Positions 46,901-57,061 of a stretch of DNA of 64,000 nucleotides are shown piece after piece (position 1 is the stretch's first letter; each line of letters begins with the position of its first letter). The position numbers were made by a program, and so were the translations under genes. Origin of the DNA: Glycine soja. Lineage: Eukaryota; Streptophyta; Magnoliopsida; Fabales; Fabaceae. The notes under the pieces were generated by a model. That model made no database searches and was not told where the DNA came from. It worked only from the letters and a program-made list of their open reading frames with translations. Location of the stretch: NCBI RefSeq assembly GCF_004193775.1, contig NC_041011.1, forward strand, positions 17,007,173 to 17,071,172. The letters run 5' to 3'.

Positions 46901-47832
46901 GGTGCCGATTTCGGGGCACTATTCAATTTACGGCGACTTCTTTGGTGCATCCAGATGAACCCGTGCGCATGCTTCAGCGCACTGTGGAGTGGATACTACC
47001 CACACCTACACCATACCGTCTAGTGGAGCCAGTCCAAGTGATCGAGGTGACGTCATCCGAGGAAGACCCTGAGGAGGATCCCGAGGAGCTACCTCCTGAG
47101 CCTGCTGTGGATGCTCTTGACTTTCTAGAGGGCGATGAGGACCCACTTCCTGAGGTGGATTCTCCCGAGGAAGTCATGTCGGCATCTGAGGCGGACTCTA
47201 CGGAGGATAGTGGCCCGAGAGAGATGGCGACCAGTGGAGGCTCTTCATCATAGTGGACAGTTCCATGGACTAGTTTTATATACTTTTTGGGGGTGGGTGT
47301 ATCTAGGACTGACTGTTAGGTTTACTCTTTTGTTTTTGTATGGGTAGACCTGTTGTATAGGAATTTGGTGATTGTATACATGTGGCTGAAGCCATCACTG
47401 TGGATACCTTTACTCTGGATGACACTATGTATTTTGTAAAACTCCCATATTTTGGACAGCTTTAAATGATGAATGCATTTATGATCAATCTTGTTATTTG
47501 AAAAGAAAGCATTAGCGACTTTATTTGTAAAAGAGTTTATCGACCGTATTTTATTCTTTTATTTTCTTGTGACGACCTAAAGTAATGGCTGGTATACTCT
47601 TCCTTTTGAAACAGCAAAATAGTTTAGAGATCACGAGTGGTAAGAAAGAAATGACTCCGAATAGAGTTGTGAACTGGCCATTCAAGACTCTATAGTGAGG
47701 ATTTTCCTTCTAAACCTAGTTATGGTGAAAAGAGAAAGGAATGAAAAAGAAAAGGAAGAAAAAAAAATTTACCTTGGTTTTTGTTAATTAAATCATTACT
47801 ATTAAACCAGTCATTATTTTGGGGACACTACA
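43892..47832 (+). mobile_element. Solo LTR of the Tekay family, older copy
   Basis: It begins TGTGACATCCTGG and ends GGGGACACTACA. It aligns end to end with the 3909-bp Tekay LTR but has many substitutions and small indels, a (TA)n expansion at 43946-43992 and a shortened A tract near 44968. No internal region adjoins it. The flanks AATCA (43887-43891) and GGTCA (47833-47837) are compatible with a mutated 5-bp duplication. It lies in the Ogre-like element. The 45208-45576 and 45956-46237 frames are shadows. Confidence 0.88.
46822..47253 (+). CDS. LTR-encoded acidic protein ORF, 143 aa (older solo LTR copy)
   Basis: This ORF has the same length and start as 8797-9228, with 12 amino-acid differences, no indel and no stop. 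The differences are V3A, R7H, M12I, A18V, R35Q, E45D, A48V, T50M, R72Q, L87P, L109P and I137T. My count of synonymous changes is 22. The acidic tail and the arginine/tryptophan-rich head are both kept. A TATA-like box and the palindrome pairs precede it as in the young copy. As part of a solo LTR it has no gag-pol partner. Confidence 0.6.
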   Translation: MAAQLIHDRVEIECLEGVWETLEGNTRCRFRGTIQFTATSLVHPDEPVRMLQRTVEWILPTPTPYRLVEPVQVIEVTSSEEDPEEDPEELPPEPAVDALDFLEGDEDPLPEVDSPEEVMSASEADSTEDSGPREMATSGGSSS

Positions 47833-47924
47833 GGTCACGGACCTAGTACTTTGCTTACCTTTGGCTTTGGACTTGGTCGCCTATTGGTCGGCCATGGGTC
47901 GTAAGCAACGCTCTAACCTTTTTG

Positions 47925-49092
47925 TGGATGAGCTGAGGTGAACTCTAGAGGTGATGGCGGTGCGTCTGTTGCCCGCTGCCGGCCATCCCCAGGCTGCTGT
48001 GGTGTTTCGCCCTGTGCCTGCCTGGGGACACAGTACTTCTTGATGAAAGCTCGATTAGTAGGGGGCCTGATGCCCTTGCCGGAGGTGACAAGCACTCTGT
48101 AGAACTGACAGAGACCCGTAATTAGAGCTTGACAACTCCAAGACCCTGTTGGACTTCTTCGGGTCCACTGGGTGTCTTGCAGGCGTGATCCCTGCAAACA
48201 ATAGATGAAATCAAAAATCAGTTGAGCGAGGTGCATACTTACCTATGTCATGATGACGTGACCTTGCTGGGGGGAACGGGCACCCTGTAGGACTACAGAG
48301 GCCCGTAACCAGAGCTGGAAACCCCAGGGCCCTGTTGGACTTCTTCGGGTCCACTGGGTGTCTTTGTGGGTGCCATTCCTGCAAACAATAGATGGTATCA
48401 GAAATCAGTTGAACCATATGTATACTTACCTATGTCACGATGGCATGACCTTGCTGGGGGAACGAGTACCCGGTAGGACTGACAGAGGCCCGTAACCAGA
48501 GCTGGAAACCCAGGGCCCTGTTGGACTTCTCCGGGTCCACTTGGTGTCTTGTGGGCACAATCCCTGCAAATAATAGATGACATCAGAAATCAATTGAGTC
48601 ACGTGCATACTTACCTATGTCACGATGGCATGACCTCGCTGGGGGGACGGGCACCCTGTAGGACTGACAGAGGCCCGTAACCAGAGCTGGAAACCCTAGG
48701 GCCCTGTTGGACTTCTTCGGGTCCACTGGGCGTCTTGTGGGCGTGATCCCTGCAAACAATAGATGACATCAGAAATCAGTTGAGCCATGTGCATACTTAC
48801 CTATGTCATGACGGCACAGACCAACTGATACATCTACAGGGGGAGATTGGCATTGTGGTTGCTGGGCAGAATGTTGCTAAATAGCAATGTCATCCATATC
48901 CACGTAAGAGTGGTCATGTTGGTGCGCATGATCCGCACTCGTCTTTTTGCAGCGGCACGAGTGAAATCTTGCCCCGGTATGCATAGTAGATGCGTGATAG
49001 CCTCCCTCTTTGGATGTGCTCGCACAGTGGGTCGCCCTCCAATATCAGGGGGTGGCCCAGGAACTGATAAAAGGAAACTACTGGCCCCTTAA
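47925..49092 (-). pseudogene. Accessory ORF of the Ogre-like element: putative plant transposon protein family, with internal tandem duplication
   Basis: Read leftward, 49025-48834 carries PGQDFTRAAAKRRVRIMRTN and IWMTLLFSNILPSNHNANL. The C-terminal part (48236-47925) carries ALITGLCQFYRVLV, FIKKYCVPRQAQGETP and a proline/glutamine-rich tail. This pattern belongs to the plant-transposon-protein family (PF20167-like) often found in legume repeats. Between these parts a segment of about 62 codons is repeated four times with shifts and stops, so the gene is broken. It lies after gag where pol is expected. Function is unknown; the related relic is at 2597-3709. Confidence 0.7.
48070..48800. repeat. 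Four tandem copies of a ~186-bp coding segment
   Basis: The anchor ACCTATGTCA occurs at 48241, 48428, 48613 and 48799, giving periods of 187, 185 and 186 bp. Each unit contains GGGCCCTGTTGGACTTCTTC-type sequence and a TGCAAACAATAGATG block. 186 bp equals 62 codons. The copies differ by a few percent to about ten percent. Confidence 0.9.
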
Positions 49093-50110
49093 CCGGGAGT
49101 GCAAGTCTCGGTTAAGCATCTACAGGCAAAGGACCTTATATTCTTCTAAGGTGTGGATATGGAGCACACTGAAAATGAGGACGCGTAGCCCTCTAAAGGT
49201 GTGGGCGTGCAGCCCTCTATAGGCGAGGATGTGCAATCCTTAGTTGACGAGGACATACAGTCCTCTAAAGGTGTTAGGTACTAGTACCCAAGGGTCCACC
49301 TTTATGAGAAAACAAGAGGTCGGCCCATCGAGAGGGTCGGTCATCCAACAAGATTGGACACGAGATGTAGGAAATCTATGCAGTTAACATGATTTTTAGG
49401 GATGCAGACGCATGCAACCTTTGTTGTGAAATTTAGTAATGCTGACCTCATATGAAACAATGCAATGCAATGGAAAGTTGTACAATGTTCATGACATTCT
49501 TTCCCTATTTTGTGATTTTGATTTTGATTTAATCTTTTTGAAAAACACAGATTGACTGTCCTTTTGAAAAAGGTGATAATTCATACAACCCTACCCTATC
49601 TTTTGCAAATCTCTCCGGGAACTCCCTCAGAGTGTATGTTCTGTTTGATTTAGTCACTTGACCATTTTGGAGTGACGGGAATGGAGCCGTTTGACGTTTA
49701 ATCAATCTATTGAAATTCCAGGGCTTGTCTCCTTTTTTTTTCTTGTTTAAAAACATCGACGGGTGAGAACTTTTGATCTACCCCTATGTTCACTTGAGGC
49801 TCATGCATGATGCCATTCATTACCCCAGTGTAAGGCTTTGAAGTACCAATTGTTATCTTTCGTCATGACCTTGTAGCTGGGAACCTATTGGGTGAAAACT
49901 TCTAATCTGCCCCTAGGTTTGCTTGAGGTTTTTGCACGGTGCCTTTCATTGCCCTAGTGTAAGGCTTTGAGGTACAATTGTTGTCTTGTTTTCACAACCT
50001 CGTAGTGAGAAAGAATGAAAGAAGCAGTTGATTCTTGCAAAAAGAATTTTCCAAGGACGAGAAATAGTTGAAGGATTTTTCAGTTGATGAATTAAGTTAA
50101 ATGACTCCTA
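49093..50110. other. Non-coding stretch with a ~129-bp tandem pair
   Basis: Short 'CAGCCCTCTAAAGG' repeats lie at 49180-49270. Two diverged copies of a ~129-bp unit start at 49761 and 49890 (GGGTGA(G/A)AACTT, then CAGTGTAAGGCTTTGA(A/G)GTA). No gene is supported. Confidence 0.6.
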
Positions 50111-51081
50111 TGTAGAAGCAAGATGTTTTTATGTCTTGATGATGCTAAAGGATCAAGTGCTTCTAAGTTTTATTCAAGACAAGAATCCAAGAAAGTCAAG
50201 ATATATGATCAAGTTGATCTCTAGAATCTTTAGGAAGAAGTTTCCAAATTGAAAACAAAAAAAAGGTTTGACCAAAGAATTCTATCATTTCAAATTGAGA
50301 TTTGCTCTCTGGTAATCGATTACCAGCATTTGAAAATGTTTTAATTCAAATTTTTAAAACCTGTAATCGATTACACAAGTCTTGTAATTGATTACCAGAG
50401 GGGATTTTCAGAATATAATTCCCAAGAGTCACATCTATTCAAATGGTTTATGAATGGCCATCAAAGGTCTATTTATATGTGACTTGGAAACACGAATTTA
50501 AAAAGAGTTGCCAAAAAGTTTTATCCTCTCAAAAGATTAAGAGTTTTTTTGAACTGAAATGTTTTATCCACTCAAAAAGATTCCTTGGTCAACCACTTGC
50601 ATATTCAATAAGGAATTTTGATTGATCTTCATTGTATAAGCTATCTCTTTTAAGAGAGATCTCTTCTTCTCTTCTTTTTATTTCTGAAAAGGGATTAAGA
50701 GACTGTGGGTCTCTTGTTGTAGAGGATTCTTGAACACAAGGGAAGAGTTGTCCTTGTGTGATTCAGACTTTGTAAAAGGAGTTTTACAAAGAGAGTGGAA
50801 AATCTCAAGCGGGTTGTTTGAGGACTGGACGTAGGCACAGGAAGTGGCCGAACCAATATAAATCAAGTTTGCATTCCTCTCTTCCCTTAAACTTCTTTTA
50901 TTTATTGCTATTTATCTTTTGCTTTAAAGAAGTTTATTTTGAATTGTCTTTTGAGTAATTCATGTTTAAGGGTGCATTGTTAATCCGAAGAGAGAGAGTG
51001 AAAGTTTAATTGGGGAATAGTCTTTGTATCTTAATTCAACCCCCTATTTTTCTTAAGGTAATTGAGGTCATTTGTCCAACA
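50111..51081 (+). mobile_element. Solo copia-type LTR, 971 bp
   Basis: It begins TGTAGAAGCA and ends TTTGTCCAACA. TCCTA flanks it at 50106-50110 and 51082-51086, a perfect 5-bp duplication. It is related to the 1.6-kb LTR family at 5328-19481 by its ends, its GTAATCGATTAC sites (50310-50400) and its 'GGACTGGACGTAGGCACAGG' block, but it is shorter. The frame at 50443-50625 is not supported as a gene. Confidence 0.9.
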
Positions 51082-51599
51082 TCCTATTCTTGATAACTCA
51101 CTTCTCTCTAAAAAGACAAACTTTCCGGAATGAGGTCATATGAATGTCTTGAAAACACAGTCAATCAAATGTTTTTTCTTCTTTTTCTTTTTGAACCCTT
51201 TTTTTTGTTTTGAAACTTATTTTTTTTTAACTTTACTCATTGTTTTACGGCACCCCCACCAACGTGCAAGACGAGTAATCTCTGATTGAACAGTCTTGGA
51301 AGTCCAAACTCAGGAGCACGGGTCGCTTGAGCAAACAGACCAATGACTTGCACCCATATTCCGGTGAAAGTTAAATAAGCAAAGATGCGTTTGTGAGAGG
51401 ATGAGGGACAAAGATATCAACTTTATCCATTTCATTTAACATTGTAACTGTGGTCTACAATAATGGTACAAACTTGAAAATCCTAATGAGTTATTTAGAG
51501 ACATCTAACAACAGCTTTCAAAATTGCCCCATGTGTGGCATCTCTTCTCAATGTCAGGATTTACACATGATTCTCCTCAAATTTCAGTCAGCATCAATT

Positions 51600-53259
51600 A
51601 GACCTTGCACCTTACGCTTCAGAGTCCTACAATGCTCAATGGAACGCCCCGGGGCTTCTCCGTGACAAGCACACGTTGTGTTCGAGTCGTATTCTCAGAG
51701 AAATGGAGGTTGATGAATCTTGGCTAGGGTTATGACTACCATTTAATTATCAAGTTGATATGGGAGCAAGTCAGCATAGGACACTAGAATTGGGGTGAAT
51801 TCTACAGGCTTTCTCGCTGCAAAATTCATTTCTTGGTTGGTACTCTTGGTTTGTGCTAAAGGTGGTGTTCTTTGTGGCTGATTTAGGGATTGCCTTTGTG
51901 GATAACTGGGCGGTGGGTAAGGAGAAGGTTTTTTATTGGATGAGTAATGACATTGTTGGGTTGGTGGGAAACTTGGCTGTATAGGAATGGCAGTCACAGC
52001 ATGGGCTTCTCCTTCATCCTCACCCTCTTCATTTGCCCCAGTTTTCTCATTCGTCCAAGCAGGATGACTAAATTTGCCTCTTTTCAGACCCACATCGATC
52101 CTTTCGTCGGTGAAGACCATATCATCAAAGCTTGAAGGTGTGTAGCCCACCATCTTTTCATAGTAGAATACTGGTAATGTGTCTACTATCATTGTCATCA
52201 TTTTTTTTCTCCGTCATTGAGGTGCCACTTGAGCTGCCAGGTCTCTCCACCTTTGGGCGTATTCTTTTGAAAGATTTGTGCCCCCTTTTTGCACATGTTC
52301 TATAGTTGCATCCTATTCGAAGACATTATACTGACACTGCCTAACGAAGGCAACCACTAGGTCCTTCCAAGAATGGACTCGGGAAGGTTCCAAGTTAGTG
52401 TACCAGGTAACAGCTACCCCAGTAAGACTTTCTTGGAAGGAATGTATCAGCAATTCCTCATCTTTTGTGTATGCCCCCATCTTCCGATAATACATCTTTA
52501 GATGGTTCTTGGGTTAAGTAGTCCCCTTGTACCTGTCAAAGTCCAGCACCTTGAACTTATGAGGGGTGATGATATTGGGTTCTAGGAACAACTTTTTTAG
52601 GTTAGCAAAGGCATAATCTTCACCTCCTTCAATGGCCCTGAGCCTTTCCTCTAGATGATCCAACTTTCCCATAGCATGAGGGTTTTTACTTGTGTGGAAT
52701 GCAAGAGGTGTAGCTGGGGGTGATACTGAGGGCCTTCCGAAGTGTTTTCAAGGGGTATACCACCAACTGCTTGCCCTTCAGTGGCATATCCGAGCCAAGG
52801 CTCGAAGTCGGCTAGATTGTGATGAGGAATTTCATGTGTCTCCCCCACGGTTTAAGAGACATGTGCATGATCAGTTTGGGGTTGCTGGCTCTCAATGGGT
52901 ATAGGAGTGGAGTTATTGACATTCTTATTGGGAGTGTAAGCCACATTGGGTGGCGTATAGTTGAGAGGCAAGCCATATGGCAGGAAGGCGTGCTTGTTTT
53001 GAATTTGCACATCATGGGGGCCGCCCGTACTTCCCAAATCTTTGCCTACCATATCTGAGGTTGGATGATTCATTTGGTTGATGCCGAATGGGGACGTCGG
53101 GTTCACCTTAGCAACAACGCTGGTAGCGGCAATTGCAACAGCATTGGCTTCCATTATCTTCTTCACGCTCATCATGGCTTCCATCATTGTGGCCATTTTC
53201 TCTTTCATGGCCTCCATGTCGGCCTTCACCTTCTCTTGCACCTCCTCTGCTTTACCCAT
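51600..53259 (-). pseudogene. Gag relic of the Ogre-like element
   Basis: The reading goes leftward from ATG 53259. A coiled-coil-like N-terminus (KMATMMEAMMSVKKIMEAN) is followed by a proline/asparagine-rich linker. The Retrotrans_gag core lies at 52495-52313 (MGAYTKDEELLIHSFQESL, then VAVTWYTNLEPSRVHSWKDL). Next comes FDDMVFTDERIDVGLKRGK (52130-52075), a proline/glutamine-rich stretch, and near 51690-51600 a knuckle-like CACHGEAPGRSIEHC. At least one stop (after 52852) and one frameshift (between 52651 and 52495) break it. This is the structural protein of Tat/Ogre elements. Confidence 0.82.
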
Positions 53260-54455
53260 TACTCTAGCTCTAGCACAGGTTCGGTAAGGGCATCGTAAGG
53301 CGGGTTTTTTTCTTTTTTATAACAATGATTAAGTTCTTTTTTTTTCAAGGAAAGAATGTAATGAGCAATGCAACCAATGAAAAGTATGGATGTATGCGAA
53401 TGATGCATAGTTGAAGTATTGCGAATTTTTACACAGGACATGGGGTTGAATCAATTTAGATTTTCAACATGGTCCATGACATCTTTGTCAAGGTGAAGCT
53501 CGAAGTAATAAGGATATCAACAATCCTAAATGTGTTTGGCAGTAGATGAAGAAATGATGTAACACGATCCATCTTTTGCCCCAATTTTTGCAAGATGGTT
53601 ACTTCCATGCTTCAACTTGACTCGATGAACCTTTTCGTAAAAGAACGAGCTTGGTTCAACCCCATAACCCAGGGAATGGCAATTTTGATCGCCAATACTT
53701 CAACAACATTTCATAGGGGTGAAATACTCGAGAACGAAAAAGATGCGCGGAGTCCCCAGTGGAGTCGCCAACTGGGGACTCCGCGCATACAACGCATGTG
53801 TGACGGTATGATGCAGATGCACATGCATGAAATGGAAAGAAAACACAACAAAGGGGTAATTTACATATACGAGACCAAAAAGATCCATCTTTTTAATACT
53901 ACGTTTTAGGCATTATGGCGCCTCAACGTGTGTATTAAAAAGTGATGTATCACTCTAGAGAAAGAAAATATCACTAGCAAAACATGCTATTCGCAGAAAA
54001 ATGCATGAGAACAAATGGCACGGAGCGTGTTTGCTCTATGCCCCTATTTGGGAACCTATAGGATAGTATCTAGGGCTCTCTAATAACTACTCCCCAACAA
54101 TTCATAACTCACACGGCTATTTTCTAGAGGTATCATTACTCAAGATAATAATATTGTGGCGGTATGGAATACCAGCGACAACACATTATAAAGAGAGAAA
54201 GCTCTAGACGAGGTTTCACTATTATCAAGCAAGTCGGAGACCTAGCATGATGATAGATTCACCTCCACTCCTTAAATTCCCATGAACCCGGGTGTAGGGC
54301 CCCTTTTTTTACTCAAACCCGTGGGTGCTTAGAATGTAGTGTAAAGAATGCGAAATAGACAACAGTTATTTACATTTTAGACAGTTCAACAAATGCACAC
54401 ACAAAGTTTCACAAATCCACAAATCCTTAAAATAGGCCTAACTCACAAAAATAGT
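53260..54455. other. Leader between primer site and gag of the Ogre-like element
   Basis: This is an untranslated stretch read leftward. It has a T/A-rich segment near 53310-53345, a perfect palindrome at 53743-53788, and no ORF that I accept. The frame at 53595-53909 crosses the palindrome and is a shadow. Confidence 0.6.
53743..53788. repeat. Perfect 46-nt hairpin built on the primer-site sequence
   Basis: Arms ATGCGCGGAGTCCCCAGT (53743-53760) and ACTGGGGACTCCGCGCAT (53771-53788) are exact reverse complements. The 10-nt loop is GGAGTCGCCA. Positions 53754-53770 read CCCCAGTGGAGTCGCCA, identical to the primer-site region at 54456-54472. Confidence 0.97.
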
Positions 54456-54472
54456 CCCCAGTGGAGTCGCCA
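54456..54472 (-). other. Primer-binding site (tRNA-Arg) of the Ogre-like element
   Basis: The plus strand reads CCCCAGTGGAGTCGCCA, which is the 3' end of plant tRNA-Arg (ACG type, from memory) including the CCA. The minus strand TGGCGACTCCACTGGGG is therefore its primer site, two bases from the LTR. tRNA-Arg priming is usual in Ogre elements. This sets the element's direction. Confidence 0.75.
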
Positions 54473-54474
54473 AC

Positions 54475-56087
54475 TGTCGCAACGTGCCCTTTTGCGAGCG
54501 AGCGAGGCGAGGCTCACGGGTGCGCTTTCCAAAGGAGGAAAAGATGCGCAGAGTCACCACCAACGTTTATTTGTGGAAAACGTCAGAAAAACCGAAGGAA
54601 ACCGGTCAAAATGAAAATTCTAAGTTCGGGAGTTGTATTTACGTTTGAGGAAGGTATTAGCACCTCTCACGTTTGTCTCAAAGGACAACAACCTATTTTT
54701 TAGAATTGTGGCAATTGTATTACCTTAACTTTTATTTCTTTTTATTTTTTGAGGTCGACAAAAGCGGGGCTTTTGCTCCTACGTACCCTCCTTTGGAGAG
54801 GAAATCAGACCTACGTAGTTCTTTCTTAAGGGTGAATCAAGTGATTCTTTTTACTTGAAAGGTGATCATTTTAAGGCGTTGGACCTTAAGAATGATCCAT
54901 TTACTTGGTAAGGAAAAACTAAGGTAATAAACTTCCAAACCCCCTTTTTAGTGATTTTTTGGGGACGAGCTTGACTTGGCGAATTGATTTTAGCCTTAGT
55001 TTCGCTTTAGTTATTAGTCAAATCAATTAAGAATGAGAAATCCCAAAGAGAAAACGTCCGATTGATTTTCGCTTCATTTTACTAAAAGATATTTTTTTAT
55101 TATTATATTATTATTTTACCTCTTTTTTTATTTCCAACGTGGTTACGGCACGACCAAACGGTCGGAATTCATTTTAACCGAAATTAACGGATGATACAAT
55201 TCAAATGATCGGTAGAAATTTATTTTATTTTTTGAGTAGGCGAGAAATGACTTAAATAAATGACTGAAGCACGTCAAAAGGGGGTATAGAAAGTGAATGA
55301 AAATGAGAATAAAAATACATGAAACAAAATGTGGACCACCACGGGTACATAGAATGAATTGAAAAGCTCGATTTGGGGTACTTACCAGTTGAAGACTGAA
55401 GAAAACGAAGAACGAACGATGAATGTTGAAGAACGGTTGAAAATCTTCGCGTAATTACTCACGGAAACGTTACGGAAGCGCCTCGGCTTGGATTTTCTTC
55501 ATGGAAACAATTTTCCTCAGCAATTTCGAGAGAATAAGAAGTGCCAAGAAGGCTGAACCCCTTCCCTCTTCACTCCTCCCCCTATTTATAGCAAAATAGG
55601 GGAGGAGCTTGCCACCCAGCTCGCCCAGGCGAGCAAGGTTGCTTCCTCCAGAAGCAACAGCCTTCTGGAGGAAAAATCTAGAAGGCCCAAGTGGGCTTGA
55701 TTGCTATTTGTACCCCCCTTTTTACTAAATGCACCCTCTTTTACCTTTTTTGGTAATTCTTTTTCTGTAACGTTACGAAACTTTACGAATTTCATAACAA
55801 TACTTATTTTCCTTCCGCAAGGTTACGAATCCTTACGGATTATGTATTTACTCTTTTTTAGCTTTCGAAGAAGTTACGAAAACTCACGGATTGCGAAAAA
55901 CACCTCCTTTCGATTTTCGTCACATTACAGAATTTTCACGGATCGCGTAAGCCTGCTCCCTTTTGATTTTCGGCACGTCTCGGGACTTCACATATTGTGC
56001 AACAATGGGTGCCATGTATCTTGAAGTGGCCAATCAAAGGTTGTATATCATCAAATAATAATCCCCGGACGAAATTAGGGTATGACA
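54475..56087 (-). repeat. 5' LTR of the Ogre-like element, complete
   Basis: The plus strand begins TGTCGCAACGTGCCC and ends AAATTAGGGTATGACA, so on the coding strand it runs TGTCATACCC...GCGACA. Length is 1613 bp. A TATA box (TATTTATAG on the minus strand, near 55572-55580) lies in a GC-rich context. The ORFs seen across it are not genes. Confidence 0.88.
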
Positions 56088-56106
56088 GTGTGTGTGTGTG
56101 TGTGTG

Positions 56107-56472
56107 CTTTCAAAAAAGGATTAATCAAAAGAGGATAAGTCATAAATGATTTACTTGTGGTTTTTAATTGTGATTCAAAATAGGATAAGATGTAATAGTA
56201 GTGAAAAAGTCTGATAAATCAAAAGTCTGATAAATTCAAGTTGATGATGTCTTGTGATACTTGTGCTTTAAATTTGTTTCAAGACATGAAAGAAAATTAC
56301 TGTGTAGCACAAATAACAATAATCGTAGACAGGTGAAGATTACATAGTGTGCACTCAAAGCTACATTTCCAGGGGATTTAAAGGATGTCAAACTGGGATC
56401 AATGCATGCAAACTTTTCTTAGATTTTTGGAATTGTAGACAAATCATTCAGAACAATACACCAAACTCTCGG
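56107..56472. other. Unassigned stretch right of the Ogre-like element
   Basis: It is AT-rich, with no coding frame or repeat I can identify. It presumably belongs to whatever carried the microsatellite, possibly the CACTA element. Confidence 0.4.
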
Positions 56473-56560
56473 GGAAGGAATGACATGAAGACCTTGAATG
56501 ATGAAGGAATGACATGAAGACCTTGAATGATGAAGCAATGACATGAAGACCTTGAAAAAT
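56473..56560. repeat. Three copies of a 29-bp repeat
   Basis: GACATGAAGACCTTGAATGA-type units start at 56482, 56511 and 56540, a period of 29 bp, just left of the large inverted repeat. Confidence 0.85.
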
Positions 56561-56569
56561 ACACATCTA

Positions 56570-57040
56570 GATGGCATCCTTAGGACTTCATATAGCTCAT
56601 GTTTGTCGCCAGTTTCATCATCCGCCACCCTTACCTTCTCTGGCTTCTCACATTTATTGTTGTTAAACCCATATTTATGCTCTCCTCCCTTCATGTCTTG
56701 TTTTATCACAACTTTAGTCGAATCTCCTATCTTCAGCACAGTTGAATCTCCTGTCTTATTCTCCAATGACACACTTTGATGGTCTGTATCTCTTTTCTTC
56801 ATATGTTCTCGTGCTTCAGCTTCAGAATGCATAGACCAATCTGAACTTTCCAGTGATCACCAAAGGCTTCTGCATCAGCATTGACACTCTCCACCCTCTT
56901 TGCTTTATGCTTCTGTGCTGCATTCCTTGCTTCCTCCTTATAAATCTCAGATTTATTAGAGGTTGCATTAGAACAATCAACACCAATCCGTGGCTCTTCC
57001 TCCTCTACCAGCTCAATATCTTTCCTTTCACCTTTGCTTT
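56570..57040 (-). pseudogene. Unknown protein fragment in the left arm
   Basis: Read leftward from about 57040: ERKDIELVEEEEPRIGVDCS, then SEIYKEEARNAAQKHKAKR and AEAFGDHWKVQIG; in another frame from 56832 it continues MHSEAEAREHMKKRDTDHQS, then VLKIGDSTKVVIKQDMKGG and DKHELYEVLRMPSR. It is charged and lacks membrane segments or known motifs. I do not recognise it; a captured exon fragment is plausible. No start codon of its own is evident inside the arm for the first part. Confidence 0.5.
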
Positions 57041-57061
57041 TGTAAACTACACTGTAATTTA

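Larger units (their letters stand above)
37217..56087 (-). mobile_element. Ogre/Tat-like LTR retrotransposon, non-autonomous, interrupted twice
   Basis: Two ~1.6-kb LTRs (37217-38777 and 54475-56087) face the same way. A tRNA-Arg primer site next to the right one shows that the element reads leftward. The order is 5' LTR, primer site, long leader, gag relic (53259-51600), accessory plant-transposon-type ORF (49092-47925), long 3' untranslated region with a tandem array, 3' LTR. No reverse transcriptase, RNase H or integrase is visible. A solo Tekay LTR (43892-47832) and a solo copia LTR (50111-51081) are later insertions; without them the element is about 14 kb. The flanks carry GTGTG within a microsatellite. 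Confidence 0.82.

Noticed and set aside
48070..48800. Tandemly duplicated exon with splice sites (each unit has TTTGCAG before and GTAAGT after a conserved block)
   Set aside because: In related proteins as I know them the supposed intron region is coding (the stretch leading to HVAQLI), and the period is a multiple of three. Splice-like bases are probably coincidental.
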